64,000 nt of DNA from Bin87 sp963665395 (lineage in GTDB: Bacteria > Chloroflexota > Dehalococcoidia > Lucifugimonadales > UBA3495): positions 1,488,001 to 1,552,000 of the forward strand of contig OY762251.1 in NCBI GenBank assembly GCA_963665395.2, in the 5' to 3' direction. Each line of letters opens with the position of its first letter. The first letter of the stretch is position 1. The translations under genes were made by a program, and so were the position numbers. The notes under the pieces were generated by a model. It worked only from the letters and a program-made list of their open reading frames with translations, searched no databases and was not told the origin of the DNA. This document shows, piece after piece, positions 14,722-23,246 of the stretch.

Positions 14722-15112
14722 GGGCAGAGTAGAGCGAAATGTAGACGGTGGGCTGGAACCCTGGTTGACGATTTCGGTTCAGGACTCTGGTGGTGCGATG
14801 CATTACATTGACGTCGTTCTGGACACAGGATTTACCGGGTGGTTGATGTTGCCCGTGCCTCTCATTAACGAGCTTGGGCTGACCAGACAGGGCGACCGCC
14901 GGTCAATTTTGGCGACTGGTGAGGCAAACCGCCTTGATTTCTACGTCACGACAGTACTGTGGCATGGACAGCCTCGGCGGGTGGAGGTGTTGCAGTCGCT
15001 AGACCAGTTCCTGCTTGGCACGGAACTGCTGGAAGGCAGCCGAGTCACCGTCGATGCCTGGGAGGGCGGCGACGTAATCATTGAGGAAGTTCAATCGGCG
15101 GCGCCGACATAG
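14714..15112 (+). CDS. Retropepsin-like (clan AA) aspartic protease, single-domain
   Basis: 132 residues. The catalytic triad motif reads VVLDTGFTGWLMLP (D-T-G followed by the typical hydrophobic strand). A downstream LLGTELLEGSRVTVD corresponds to the usual second hydrophobic-G segment, and the end is WEGGDVIIEEV. Such single-domain clan AA proteins act as homodimers. Bacterial examples are common but poorly characterised. No signal peptide or membrane anchor, so cytoplasmic. It overlaps its small partner by 8 bp. Other members in the window are 25574-25738 (truncated), 58554-58910 (intact) and 58950-59369 (without DTG). Confidence 0.85.
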   Translation: MIRGRVERNVDGGLEPWLTISVQDSGGAMHYIDVVLDTGFTGWLMLPVPLINELGLTRQGDRRSILATGEANRLDFYVTTVLWHGQPRRVEVLQSLDQFLLGTELLEGSRVTVDAWEGGDVIIEEVQSAAPT

Positions 15113-15159
15113 TATCCGGCATTGACGCTTACGCACCGACTTTACAGGGAGGAAACAAC

Positions 15160-16077
15160 ATGGCATTGCAATGGGATAACGTGGCCGGGCCGTTCAGCCG
15201 TCTGACCGAAGGGCCGGCGTGGGACGGCCGGCGGGTGCTGTTCACCCACATTCCCGCCAGCCGCATCATGGCCTACGACCCGGAGACCGGCGATTGCAGC
15301 GTGTACCGGGAGAACACCAACCATACCAACGGCCTGGCCTTCGACGCCGAGGGCCGACTCTACGGATGCAGCTCCGGCGGTCGGGCCATCGTGCGCTTCG
15401 AGACCAACGGCACGACCACCACCATCGTTGACCACTTGGGCGACCAGCGGCTGAATACCCCCAACGATCTGGCCATCGACCGCCAGGGCCGGGTCTGGTT
15501 CAGCAACCCCTGGAACGCCGGCAACGTTGACCCCAACGAGGTGCAGGAAATCGAGAACCGGGACATCCTGCGCGCCGACCCCCAGCCCGACGGCAGCTAT
15601 ACCTGCCAGCGCATGACCTTCGACACCACCGGCACCAACGGCCTGCTGGTGTCCCCCGACGACCGCAGCCTGTACATCATCCAGACCGACCCGGAACCCG
15701 ACGGCGTGCGGGAACTGCGGTCGTATCCCATCAACGACGACGGCTCCCTGGGCCAGTACATCGTGCTGCACCAGTTCGGCGCCGACCATCGCGGCCCCCA
15801 GCGGGGCATCGACGGGATGTGCCTGGACTCCGAGGGGAACATCGTGGGCACCGCCGGCAACTGGGCCGCCGGCCCCGGCCCGATGCTCTACGTGTGGACG
15901 CCCGAAGGCCGCGTCCTGGAAACCTACCCGATGCCGGTGGGGGTGGATATGCCCACCAACTGCTGCTTCGGCGACGCCGACCTGAGCAGCATCTACGTCA
16001 CCACGCTGGGCGGCCACCTGCTGCGGCTGCGCGGCGCCGGACGCCGCGGGTGGATAATGTGGCCGCCGGCGCGGTAG
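15160..16077 (+). CDS. SMP-30/gluconolactonase/LRE-family protein
   Basis: 305 residues of beta-propeller type. Visible family features: LTEGPAWDG with the first metal-ligand Glu, RLNTPNDLAIDRQGRVWFS with the conserved Asn and Asp, and GIDGMCLDSEGNI with the last Asp. These form the Ca/Zn lactonase site. Members hydrolyse sugar or other lactones. No signal peptide; a strong GGGAGG ribosome site. It follows the cassette and precedes a nitroreductase on the same strand. Confidence 0.88.
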   Translation: MALQWDNVAGPFSRLTEGPAWDGRRVLFTHIPASRIMAYDPETGDCSVYRENTNHTNGLAFDAEGRLYGCSSGGRAIVRFETNGTTTTIVDHLGDQRLNTPNDLAIDRQGRVWFSNPWNAGNVDPNEVQEIENRDILRADPQPDGSYTCQRMTFDTTGTNGLLVSPDDRSLYIIQTDPEPDGVRELRSYPINDDGSLGQYIVLHQFGADHRGPQRGIDGMCLDSEGNIVGTAGNWAAGPGPMLYVWTPEGRVLETYPMPVGVDMPTNCCFGDADLSSIYVTTLGGHLLRLRGAGRRGWIMWPPAR

Positions 16078-16165
16078 CAGAGGTTTCCACCCTCACCCCC
16101 GCATCAGGTACGGGGCAGGCTCTAGCCCTCTCCCGTCAAGGGAGAGGGGATAAGGAGGTATCACC

Positions 16166-16687
16166 ATGGACGTTTTCAACTGCATCAGGACGCGGCGCAC
16201 GGTGCGGGATTTCAAGCCCGACCCGGTGCCCGACGCTATCATCCACAAGATTTTGCAGGCGGCCCGCTGGGCGCCCAGCTCCAGCAACACCCAGCCCTGG
16301 CACTTCATCGTCGTCAGAGAGCCGGACACCATCAAGCAGCTCGGTGAAATCTGCACCCAGGGAACCTTCATCGGCCAGTCTCAGTTTGCCATCGCCGTCG
16401 TGATGGACGGCGCCCGCCGCGCCCAGCTGGACGCCGGCCGCGCCTTGCAGCAGATGGAGTTGGTGGCGTGGTCGGAGGGCCTGGGTACCTGCTTCGTGGG
16501 CATCCGGGGCGAGGCGCAGGACCAGGTGAAGAACCTGCTGGGCATCCCGGAGGAACTGGAGCTAATCACCGTGCTGCCCTTCGGCTACCGCATCCCCCGG
16601 GAGCCGGGAGCAGGGACGCCACGCAAGCCGATGGCGGAAATCACCCACGGTGAGCGGTTCGGGCAGGCGTTGACGTTCTCCGAGTAA
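16166..16687 (+). CDS. Nitroreductase-family flavoprotein
   Basis: 173 residues, short NfsA/FRP-like type. FMN-binding motifs: RTRRTVRDF near the N terminus, WAPSSSNTQPWHFIVV, and QQMELVAWSEGLGTCFVGI. The partner is typically NAD(P)H-dependent and acts on quinones, nitro compounds or enones; the true substrate is unknown. Directly upstream is a CTCTCCC-GTCAA-GGGAGAG hairpin (about 16128-16148), and a strong AAGGAGG lies 7 bp before the ATG. Confidence 0.88.
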   Translation: MDVFNCIRTRRTVRDFKPDPVPDAIIHKILQAARWAPSSSNTQPWHFIVVREPDTIKQLGEICTQGTFIGQSQFAIAVVMDGARRAQLDAGRALQQMELVAWSEGLGTCFVGIRGEAQDQVKNLLGIPEELELITVLPFGYRIPREPGAGTPRKPMAEITHGERFGQALTFSE

Positions 16688-16738
16688 AGCGGCGCTTTCA
16701 TGTTACACTTGCGGGTATAAACCGCGCGGGACACGTAT

Positions 16739-17764
16739 ATGGCAGTCTGGACGATAAAGGGGGGCCGCTACGGCGAACACGAAGACGCTTTCCTGGAAAA
16801 GGCCGTCGTGTCCGTCGGTTTTGGCCTGGGCCAAAGCGTCACCGATTTCGCAGATCGGGAAGCTTTGCGCGCTCGCCTGGACAGCCGCACCCAAGCTGAC
16901 CAGTTGTGGCGCTTCTACCAAGACGTCGGTATTGACGACGTGGTGGTGCTGCCTCGTAAGGCGACCCGAGAGGTGGCCGTGGGCCGAATTACAGGCCCCT
17001 ATGCTTATCAACCCGCGTTGGTCGGCGCCGGCGTCCCGCACGTCCGAGCGGTTGACTGGCAGGTCACGAACATCCCACGCTCACACTTTGACCGTGACCT
17101 GCTCAATTCTTTTGGTTCGCAGTTGACCATATCGCAACCGGGAGCGCCCAATGCCGAGGCGCGTATTTCGCGTGTTGCCAATGCCTTCTTGGGCAATGAG
17201 CCTATTGAGGAAGCCTCAGCAACACCAAGCATCGGCCCGGAATCTTCAGAGGATCACCCCCAGGACGGAGCCGTTTTCGACGAAATTGACATCGACCTGG
17301 AAATCAGGGATCGCATCGTAGCGCGCCTCCGGCAGAAATTTGCGGGTACGCGATTGGAGCATCTGGTAGCGAGCATATTGCACGCTTCCGGCTACTTCGT
17401 TCTGCAAACTCGGAAAGGAGCTGACGGGGGCGTCGATGTCCTGGCGGGCAAAGGCGATATGGGCTTCGGAGAACCGCGCCTCTGCGTACAGGTCAAAGGG
17501 CGCACGAGTCCGGTGGACTTGGCGGAATACGACCGTTTGCAGGGCAATATATCCTCATTCCGCGCCCAGCACGGCTTGCTGGTAAGCCTGGGAGGATTTA
17601 CCAAACCCGTCCATGACCGCAACGAGCAGTCGTTCTTTGTGATACGGCTATGGGGTCCGGATGAGTTGGCGCAGCAACTGCTGGACAACTACGACTCGTT
17701 GCCGCAAGACATCCGCGCCGATATACCGTTGGAAACCGTGCGGATATTGCGTCAAACGGAATAA
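16739..17764 (+). CDS. Mrr-type restriction endonuclease
   Basis: 341 residues. The N-terminal domain (1-155, MAVWTIKGGRYGEHEDAFLE...) resembles the extra domain often found before Mrr nucleases. A low-complexity acidic linker (155-185) follows. The C-terminal PD-(D/E)XK domain of Mrr type has E208 (RLEHLVASIL), D229 and D233 (KGADGGVDVLAG), and CVQVKGR with Q251 and K253. The metal site looks complete. Mrr-like enzymes are type IV restriction nucleases that cut modified DNA. No methyltransferase is adjacent, which fits type IV. The ribosome site is weak. Confidence 0.88.
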   Translation: MAVWTIKGGRYGEHEDAFLEKAVVSVGFGLGQSVTDFADREALRARLDSRTQADQLWRFYQDVGIDDVVVLPRKATREVAVGRITGPYAYQPALVGAGVPHVRAVDWQVTNIPRSHFDRDLLNSFGSQLTISQPGAPNAEARISRVANAFLGNEPIEEASATPSIGPESSEDHPQDGAVFDEIDIDLEIRDRIVARLRQKFAGTRLEHLVASILHASGYFVLQTRKGADGGVDVLAGKGDMGFGEPRLCVQVKGRTSPVDLAEYDRLQGNISSFRAQHGLLVSLGGFTKPVHDRNEQSFFVIRLWGPDELAQQLLDNYDSLPQDIRADIPLETVRILRQTE

Positions 17765-17803
17765 CCTCGCCGCCCTTGGCGGTTCCGCTCAATTCCCTGC
17801 CAA

Positions 17804-18652
17804 CTACCGACCCTTGAACTCCGGCGCCCGCTTCTCCAAAAACGCCTGCCGCGCCTCCCGCGCATCCTCGGAACCGCTGAGGATCCCCCCGGCGTTGGAG
17901 GTCAGCGTCATCGTCGTTTCCAGCGTGCTGTCCAGGGCGGCGCGCATGATGCGCTTGCTGATCCATTGCACCATGGGCGGGGTGCGAATGATGCGGTCAC
18001 AAAGATCGCGGGTGGTTTGCTCCAGGTCTTCGGAGGGCACCAGGTAGTTGAGCATCCCCCACTCGTAAGCGCGCTGGGCGTCCAGGTGGCCGGTGTAGGC
18101 GAACTCCAGGGCCCGGCCCAGGCCGACCATCTTGGGCAGGTAGTAGCTGCCGCCGTTTTCGATAATCTGGCCCAGCTGCTGATAGCCGATGAAGCGGGTG
18201 TTTTCGCAGCCCAGGCGGATGTCGCAGTGCAGGGCCATGTCCATGCCGGAACCGACGGCGGGGCCGTTGATCATGGCGATGGTGGGCTTGCGCACCTGGG
18301 AAATGTCGCGGTGCAACTTGGTGAAGCCGTGGTAGAAGTGCTCCCGGGCGGCGTCCGGTCCCTCGTGGGTTCCCCGGTTGCCGATGAAGTTCTCGCCGGT
18401 TACGGATGGGTCGTTATCACGGCGCATATCGGCGCCGGAGCAGAAGCCGCGGCCCACGCCGGTGAGTACCATCACGCGCACGTTGGGGTCGTCGTCGCCG
18501 GCCCTCATGTACTCGCCCACCTTGGCGACGGTGCCGTTTTCTTCCGAGGAGCCGATGAGGGCGTTCATCCGCTCCGGGCGGTTGAACTTGATCCACAGGA
18601 TGCCCGATTCCTCGGGTTCGTAAAGCAGGTAGGGGACCAGGTTGGGCGCCAT
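17804..18652 (-). CDS. Enoyl-CoA hydratase/isomerase (crotonase) family protein
   Basis: 282 residues. The crotonase oxyanion-hole motifs are GRGFCSGADM and NGPAVGSGMDMALHCDIRLG. The catalytic-Glu region carries ENGGSYYLPKMVGLGRALEFAYTG, so a hydratase-like second acid may be present, but the exact reaction is undecided. AAGGAGC precedes the start. It is convergent with the Mrr gene and 21 bp downstream of the Uma2 gene. Confidence 0.88.
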   Translation of the reverse strand: MAPNLVPYLLYEPEESGILWIKFNRPERMNALIGSSEENGTVAKVGEYMRAGDDDPNVRVMVLTGVGRGFCSGADMRRDNDPSVTGENFIGNRGTHEGPDAAREHFYHGFTKLHRDISQVRKPTIAMINGPAVGSGMDMALHCDIRLGCENTRFIGYQQLGQIIENGGSYYLPKMVGLGRALEFAYTGHLDAQRAYEWGMLNYLVPSEDLEQTTRDLCDRIIRTPPMVQWISKRIMRAALDSTLETTMTLTSNAGGILSGSEDAREARQAFLEKRAPEFKGR

Positions 18653-18673
18653 GGGTTTGCTCCTTGGGGCGAA

Positions 18674-19354
18674 TTATTCCGCGTCGGCGAAAAGGTCGAA
18701 GATGCGTTCCCGTACAGCGAAGCGAAAGCCGGGCAGAACGTCGTCATCGCCGTCGATGTACTCCGGGGCATGCAGCGTCTCGGGTTCCTGTCCGGGACGG
18801 AACTTGATGACCACGCGGGCTGCGGCGTCGATGAACCAGCCCAACTTGGTACCGTGTTCCAGGAACAGGTCAATCTTGTTGATGAGTTCGGCGTTGCTGT
18901 TGGACGGCGATTTTATTTCAGCGACGAAATCCGGCACGATGCGGGGAAATGGCCGGTTTTCGGGGAGCATAATCTCGTGACGCCGTTCCTCACGCAGCCA
19001 GGCGGCATCGGGGCCGAAACGGGAGCCGTCGGGCAGGATGAACCGGCTGGTGGGGCCGAAGGACATACCTCCGTATTTGCCAGTCCAGTTGCCCAGCACG
19101 ATAGCCAGTTGATTTTCGTACAGAGCGTCGGGGTTGCCGGTAGGCTCCCGAATCAGCAGGTGGCCCGTTTTGTAGATTTCGTACTCTGCCATATCCGAGT
19201 TCCGCTCCGCGAAAGCTTCAAACCACAGGTCAAGGTCGTCGTCGTCCAGCGACTTGCCGAACTCGGTCAGCGGGATTGCTATTGTGCCGGGCCATTGGGG
19301 TGGCGGCGTGACTCGGATTTGCTGCGGCTGCGGGGCGATGGAGGTTGTCACCAT
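18674..19354 (-). CDS. Uma2-family (DUF820) endonuclease-like protein
   Basis: 226 residues. PD-(D/E)XK-type motifs of the Uma2 family: GPDAAWL (D116), PDFVAEIKSPS with D142, E146 and K148, then K160 in NKIDLFLEHGTKLGWFID. Such proteins are numerous in cyanobacteria and Chloroflexota. They have a restriction-like fold but no proven common function. GGAG lies 5 bp before the ATG. The gene ends 21 bp before the crotonase gene. Confidence 0.85.
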   Translation of the reverse strand: MVTTSIAPQPQQIRVTPPPQWPGTIAIPLTEFGKSLDDDDLDLWFEAFAERNSDMAEYEIYKTGHLLIREPTGNPDALYENQLAIVLGNWTGKYGGMSFGPTSRFILPDGSRFGPDAAWLREERRHEIMLPENRPFPRIVPDFVAEIKSPSNSNAELINKIDLFLEHGTKLGWFIDAAARVVIKFRPGQEPETLHAPEYIDGDDDVLPGFRFAVRERIFDLFADAE

Positions 19355-19382
19355 TAGAACTCCACAGGGTCTTTCTATTCTT

Positions 19383-19495
19383 TGTCAGAAGCAGGATTTG
19401 CTGGATTTGAAAGATTATCAGGATTGGATACGTCCGACAGCGGGCATCACTCAATCCTGTCAATCCTTGAAATCCCGAAAATCCTGCTTCTGACG
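19383..19495. repeat. E repeat
   Basis: TGTCAGAAGCAGGATTTG on the left and AAAATCCTGCTTCTGACG on the right, an imperfect inverted repeat of about 113 bp between the Uma2 and SDR genes. Confidence 0.8.
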
Positions 19496-19525
19496 TTTCC
19501 CAGCCACAAAATGGGCACACCTGAG

Positions 19526-20278
19526 TTACTGCGCCGTCCGCCCCCCGTCAATCACCAACTCCGAGCCGGTTACGAAGGACGATTCGTCGCTGGCCAGGTA
19601 GAGGACGCCGTAGGCAATCTCAATGGGCTGGCCGACCCGGCCCAGCGGAACGCGGCCCACCTGCGCGGCGACTCGCTCCGCGTCAGCCGGGGTATCGCCG
19701 AGCATGGGCGTCTGTATGGGGCCGGGATGCACGGAGTTGCAGCGGATGCCTTCGCCGGCGTACTGGACGGCGGTGGACTTGGTGAACAGGCGGACGGCGC
19801 CCTTGCTGGCGGCGTAGGCTCCCGAGGTGCCGGGAGCCGGTGCGATGCCGGCTCCGGAGGAGATGTTGATAATGGACCCACCGCCGGCTTCCCGCATGGC
19901 CGGTATGGCCTCCCGCGTTCCCAGGAACACGCCCTTGACGTTGATGGCCATGGTGCGTTCCCACTGCGCTTCGGTTATATCTTCGATGCCGCCCCTGGTG
20001 GAGATGCCGGCGTTGTTGACCAGGATGTCCACCCTGCCGAACCGGGACACCGCGGCGGCCACGGCGTTGCGCCAGTCGTCTTCGCTGGTGACGTCCAGGT
20101 GGACGAACAGGCACTCCGCGCCGGTCTCGTTGATTTCGGCCTCCGTGCGGCGTCCCTCCTCGTCCAGCACGTCGCCGATGACGACCTTGGCCCCTTCGCC
20201 GGCGAACAGCCTGGCTTCCTGAGCGCCCATACCCCGTGCGCCGCCGCTGATGATGGCGACCTTGTTTGCCAGCCGCAT
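19526..20278 (-). CDS. SDR-family NAD(P)-dependent oxidoreductase
   Basis: 250 residues, classical SDR. The cofactor motif SGGARGMGAQEA (T replaced by S), DVT and NNAG motifs (HLDVTSEDDW, ILVNNAGIS), INISSGAG with the catalytic Ser, and YAASKGA are present. The C terminus has the VIDGG ending typical of the family. The residue after the second strand (GDVLDEE) ends in Asp, favouring NAD over NADP. Substrate unknown. AGGAGGTTGAGCC precedes the ATG. Confidence 0.9.
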   Translation of the reverse strand: MRLANKVAIISGGARGMGAQEARLFAGEGAKVVIGDVLDEEGRRTEAEINETGAECLFVHLDVTSEDDWRNAVAAAVSRFGRVDILVNNAGISTRGGIEDITEAQWERTMAINVKGVFLGTREAIPAMREAGGGSIINISSGAGIAPAPGTSGAYAASKGAVRLFTKSTAVQYAGEGIRCNSVHPGPIQTPMLGDTPADAERVAAQVGRVPLGRVGQPIEIAYGVLYLASDESSFVTGSELVIDGGRTAQ

Positions 20279-20453
20279 GGCTCAACCTCCTGATGCTGAT
20301 AGGTGGGATGATTGTAGCCGGCACGAGCGGGGGGTCAAGTTAGGCGCTCTTGATGACGCTCCTTCATTGCGCGCCATCAATCCACTGTGCCATACTTGCG
20401 CTGTCCCGCCGGGCATCCCACTCGCCCCTGTCCCGCCGGAGGAAACAACCGAA

Positions 20454-20747
20454 ATGACTACTCCCAACCCGTCCCTGGAGGACCGCGTTACCATATTGGA
20501 AACTCGCTTAGACACCGCCCTGCCCACACTGGCTACCAAAGAAGACATCGCCCGGCTGGATGGCAAGATCGATGCCGTGGAAGAACGCCTTAATGGCAAG
20601 ATTGACGCCGTGGAAGAACGTCTTAATAGCAAGATTGTTCAGCTGGACGCCAAAATCGACGCCATGGGCAACCGTTTGCTCATCAGGTTCAGCGTGGTGG
20701 CGTTTGCCATGCTCTCAATCGCCGTCGCCGCGGCTAAATATCTCTAG
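20454..20747 (+). CDS. Small coiled-coil protein with C-terminal membrane anchor (paralogue 1)
   Basis: 97 residues in three parts: a conserved head (MTTPNPSLEDRVTILETRLD, then TLATKEDIA), an 11-residue coiled-coil repeat of form RLxGKIDAVEE (two full units plus RLNSKIVQLDA and KIDAMGN), and a hydrophobic tail RFSVVAFAMLSIAVAAAKYL that looks like a tail anchor. It resembles short DUF1640/CCDC90-type coiled-coil proteins; function unknown. CGGAGGAAAC precedes the start. About 88 bp upstream (20366-20453) is conserved with its two paralogues at 22453 and 22968. Confidence 0.8.
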   Translation: MTTPNPSLEDRVTILETRLDTALPTLATKEDIARLDGKIDAVEERLNGKIDAVEERLNSKIVQLDAKIDAMGNRLLIRFSVVAFAMLSIAVAAAKYL

Positions 20748-20847
20748 CGGGCACGCCGGGTCTTTCCGAGGTCAATGCGAGGAGCGTAGCCACTTACCCT
20801 GGTCCTGTCGAAAGACATGGAAATTTCATTCCGAATCGATGATTTCA

Positions 20848-20876
20848 TTGACAAAGTAATTGCCGGCATATAAAGT
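20848..20876 (+). promoter_or_regulatory. Candidate promoter for the FN3-RCC1 gene
   Basis: TTGACA at 20848-20853 is a perfect -35 box. TATAAA at 20869 (15-bp spacer) or TAAAGT at 20871 (17-bp spacer) could be the -10. It stands about 70-95 bp before the ATG at 20949 in otherwise AT-rich sequence. Confidence 0.55.
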
Positions 20877-20979
20877 TCGGGAACATTCACTGCACTGATA
20901 GTTGCCAACAAAGACTATTATGGCAGCGCGTACCGCGAGGTTCGGGTTATGATTTTCCGACATTCCACCCCCCCGACTT

Positions 20980-22269
20980 TTGGTGACGATTAGCGCGTTG
21001 TTCTTGCTGGCGGGCGCGCTGGCTTGGACTCAGCCGGGCAGCCAGCCCCATGAATCGCCCCAACAGACCAGCGGCGCTTTGGGCAACCCGGCCAAACTGG
21101 TCGGCGTCGCCGGCGCCAACGGGCAGATTACGCTGACCTGGACGCCGGCGGCCAACGCGGCTACGCACTGGGTCTATCAGGTCAGGGCCGATGGGATTGG
21201 CAGCGGCCGGTGGCACCAGAGCGCCAGCCCACTCGTCATTAAGGACCTGCAAAACAACGTTTCATACAGCTTCATCGTAATAGCTTTCCGCATGGTGGGC
21301 ACCAGCTCGGAGTGGTCGTCATGGAGCAATTGGGTTACGGTCAAGGCGGTGTTGACCCTGCCCAACCCGCCGGGGCGTTATGACGCCATCAGCGCGGGCA
21401 AACATCACACCTGCGCCATCCGCCACGACCAGACGCTGGATTGCTGGGGTGACGATATGCGGGGACAAGCCTCGCCCCCGGCCGGTCAGTTTCGCATGGT
21501 CAGCGCCGGCGGCAACCACAGTTGCGGCATAACGGTGGAGCAGGAGCTGGTTTGTTGGGGCGACCAGCAAGTGACCAACCGAGTTCCCACGGGAACGTTT
21601 CTCGAGGTCAGTTCCGGCGAGGAGCACGCTTGCGCTATTACCACGCTGGACGACGAAAACCAGAACAGATTAATATGTTGGGGGGTGCCTAACGCCCAGG
21701 GTCGCACCGACAATCTGGGATTGGAAGTAAATTATGGTTGGAAGCAAGTTAGCGCTGGTTACAACCACAATTGCGTAACCAGCAACAGCAACCACTTCCG
21801 TTGCTGGGGCAGCAATGAGCATGGGCAACATCACCTCGGTGTCGGGAGAGGAAGCGTTGCTCCCAGCGGAGCCCTTCGTGTTAGCGCCGGGGGGCTCCAT
21901 AGTTGCCGTTTGCATCATGACAACAATGTATTCTGTGCGGGGAATAACCTATACGGTCAAATTACTCCACCGTCAGCGGCGGACGAGGGAGCGAGCGAGC
22001 CGTTCTACACCTACACCGCGGTTAGCGCCGGCGGGGTTCACACCTGCGGGTTGCGCGCGGGTGGCAACATCCGCTGTTGGGGCAGCAACGAATACGGGCA
22101 GTCCACGCCGCCCGGCAACAACGACGAACTGCTGGCCAACGACCCCGGCGTGGGCGACTTCATCGACGTCAGCGCCGGCGGGCAGCACACCTGCGGCCTG
22201 CGGCAGGGCGGGACGGTGGTGTGCTGGGGCGACAACAGCTACGGGCAGGCGCCGAACTGGCCGCGCTGA
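20980..22269 (+). CDS. Exported FN3-RCC1-repeat protein, start region frameshifted at a C7 tract
   Basis: As it stands the open frame begins at a TTG (20980) with a truncated hydrophobic leader (VTISALFLLAGALAW). An ATG at 20949 with GCGAGG upstream is out of frame by one base because of seven C at 20968-20974. With six C it reads MIFRHSTPRLLVTISALFLL and then AGALAW, a normal signal peptide. The mature protein has one fibronectin-III-like domain (about residues 35-125), then seven RCC1-like propeller blades, each with SAG..H.C and CWG motifs (for example VSAGGQHTCGLRQGG then CWGDNSYGQAP). Each blade carries paired Cys. RCC1-like propellers mediate protein binding; exported bacterial ones are uncharacterised. 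A terminator follows at 22296. Confidence 0.82.
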   Translation: MVTISALFLLAGALAWTQPGSQPHESPQQTSGALGNPAKLVGVAGANGQITLTWTPAANAATHWVYQVRADGIGSGRWHQSASPLVIKDLQNNVSYSFIVIAFRMVGTSSEWSSWSNWVTVKAVLTLPNPPGRYDAISAGKHHTCAIRHDQTLDCWGDDMRGQASPPAGQFRMVSAGGNHSCGITVEQELVCWGDQQVTNRVPTGTFLEVSSGEEHACAITTLDDENQNRLICWGVPNAQGRTDNLGLEVNYGWKQVSAGYNHNCVTSNSNHFRCWGSNEHGQHHLGVGRGSVAPSGALRVSAGGLHSCRLHHDNNVFCAGNNLYGQITPPSAADEGASEPFYTYTAVSAGGVHTCGLRAGGNIRCWGSNEYGQSTPPGNNDELLANDPGVGDFIDVSAGGQHTCGLRQGGTVVCWGDNSYGQAPNWPR

Positions 22270-22295
22270 CGGGAACCGAATGCCCGGCCGGCGGC

Positions 22296-22338
22296 ACCCG
22301 GCGGTCTTCCCGGCAACGGGGCGGGCCGCCGGGTTTTT
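22296..22338 (+). terminator. Intrinsic terminator after the FN3-RCC1 gene
   Basis: ACCCGGCGG (22296-22304) pairs with CCGCCGGGT (22326-22334), followed by TTTTT. The loop is 21 nt and itself GC-rich. It lies 27 bp past the stop. Confidence 0.7.
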
Positions 22339-22452
22339 GCCGGATAATCGTTAGATCAGTCTTTCGTTGCGCGGCATCAATCCACTATGTCATACTTGCG
22401 CTGTCCAGCCTGGCGTCCCGCTCGCCTCGGTCCCGTCGGAGGAACGACCGCA

Positions 22453-22779
22453 ATGACTACTCCCAATCCATCATTGGAAGACCGCGTTACCATACTGGAA
22501 ACCCGACTGGATACCGTTTTGCCCACGCTGGCGACCAAAGAAGACATCGCCCGGCTGGATGGCAAGATTGACGCCGTGGAAGGTCGTCTTAACGGCAAGA
22601 TTGACGCCGCGGAAGAACGTCTTAACGGCAAGATTGACGCCGCGGAAGAACGTCTTAACGGCAAGATTGACAAGCTGGACGCCAAAATCGACGCCACGAG
22701 CAACCGTTTGCTCATCAGGTTCAGTGCCGTAGGGTTTGCCATGCTCTCAATCGCCGTCGCCGTGGTAAAGTATCTCTAG
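22453..22779 (+). CDS. Small coiled-coil protein with C-terminal membrane anchor (paralogue 2)
   Basis: 108 residues, the longest of the three. Same head and tail as the copy at 20454, but with one more 11-residue unit (RLDGKIDAVEG, RLNGKIDAAEE twice, RLNGKIDKLDA, then KIDATSN). The two identical units are also nearly identical in DNA, which indicates recent slippage. The upstream 88 bp (22365-22452) matches the other paralogues. GGAGGAACGACCGCA precedes the ATG. It is followed by a fragment of an SDR start (22798-22842). Confidence 0.8.
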   Translation: MTTPNPSLEDRVTILETRLDTVLPTLATKEDIARLDGKIDAVEGRLNGKIDAAEERLNGKIDAAEERLNGKIDKLDAKIDATSNRLLIRFSAVGFAMLSIAVAVVKYL

Positions 22780-22797
22780 CGGGCGCGGGGCGCGGCT

Positions 22798-22842
22798 AGG
22801 GAAATCTCCGGAGGAGCGCTCATCGTAACGGGTTGGGCCACT
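22798..22842 (+). pseudogene. Fragment of the 5' end of an SDR gene
   Basis: After paralogue 2 the sequence CTAGGGAAATCTCCGGAGGA then GCGCTCATCGTAACGGGTT mirrors CTATGGAAATCGCCGGAGGA and GTGTTTGTCGTAACGGGTT at the start of the SDR gene at 23247, with the ATG changed to AGG. Similarity stops near 22842. It shows that coiled-coil gene plus SDR start were duplicated as one unit of about 0.5 kb. Confidence 0.75.
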
Positions 22843-22967
22843 TGAGGGTGGTCATTCATCCATCATCCGGGCAATATCGCGTTGCGTGGCTCTAATCCGC
22901 TGTGCCATACTTGCGCTGTCCAGCCTGGCGTCCCGCTCGCCTCTGTCCTGTTGGAGGAACGACCGCA

Positions 22968-23228
22968 ATGACTACTCCCAGCCCATCATTGGAAGACCGC
23001 GTTACCGTACTGGAAACCCGGCTGGATACCATTTTGCCCACGCTGGCAACCAAAGAGGATATTGCCCGGCTGGATGGCAAGATTGACGCCGTGGAAGAAC
23101 GTCTTAATGGCAAGATTGACAAGCTGGATGCCAAAATCGACGCCGTGGGCAATCGTTTGCTTGTCAGGTTCAGTGTAGTGGCGTTTGCTATGCTCTCAAT
23201 CGCCGTCGCCGCGGCGAAGTATCTCTAG
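22968..23228 (+). CDS. Small coiled-coil protein with C-terminal membrane anchor (paralogue 3)
   Basis: 86 residues, the shortest copy: head MTTPSPSLEDRVTVLETRLD, units RLDGKIDAVEE and RLNGKIDKLDA, KIDAVGN, then the RFSVVAFAMLSIAVAAAKYL tail. GGAGGAACGACCGCA precedes the ATG. It ends 18 bp before the SDR gene at 23247 and is probably cotranscribed with it. The copy number of the 11-residue unit is the main difference among the three paralogues. Confidence 0.8.
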   Translation: MTTPSPSLEDRVTVLETRLDTILPTLATKEDIARLDGKIDAVEERLNGKIDKLDAKIDAVGNRLLVRFSVVAFAMLSIAVAAAKYL

Positions 23229-23246
23229 CGGGCGCGAGGTGCGGCT

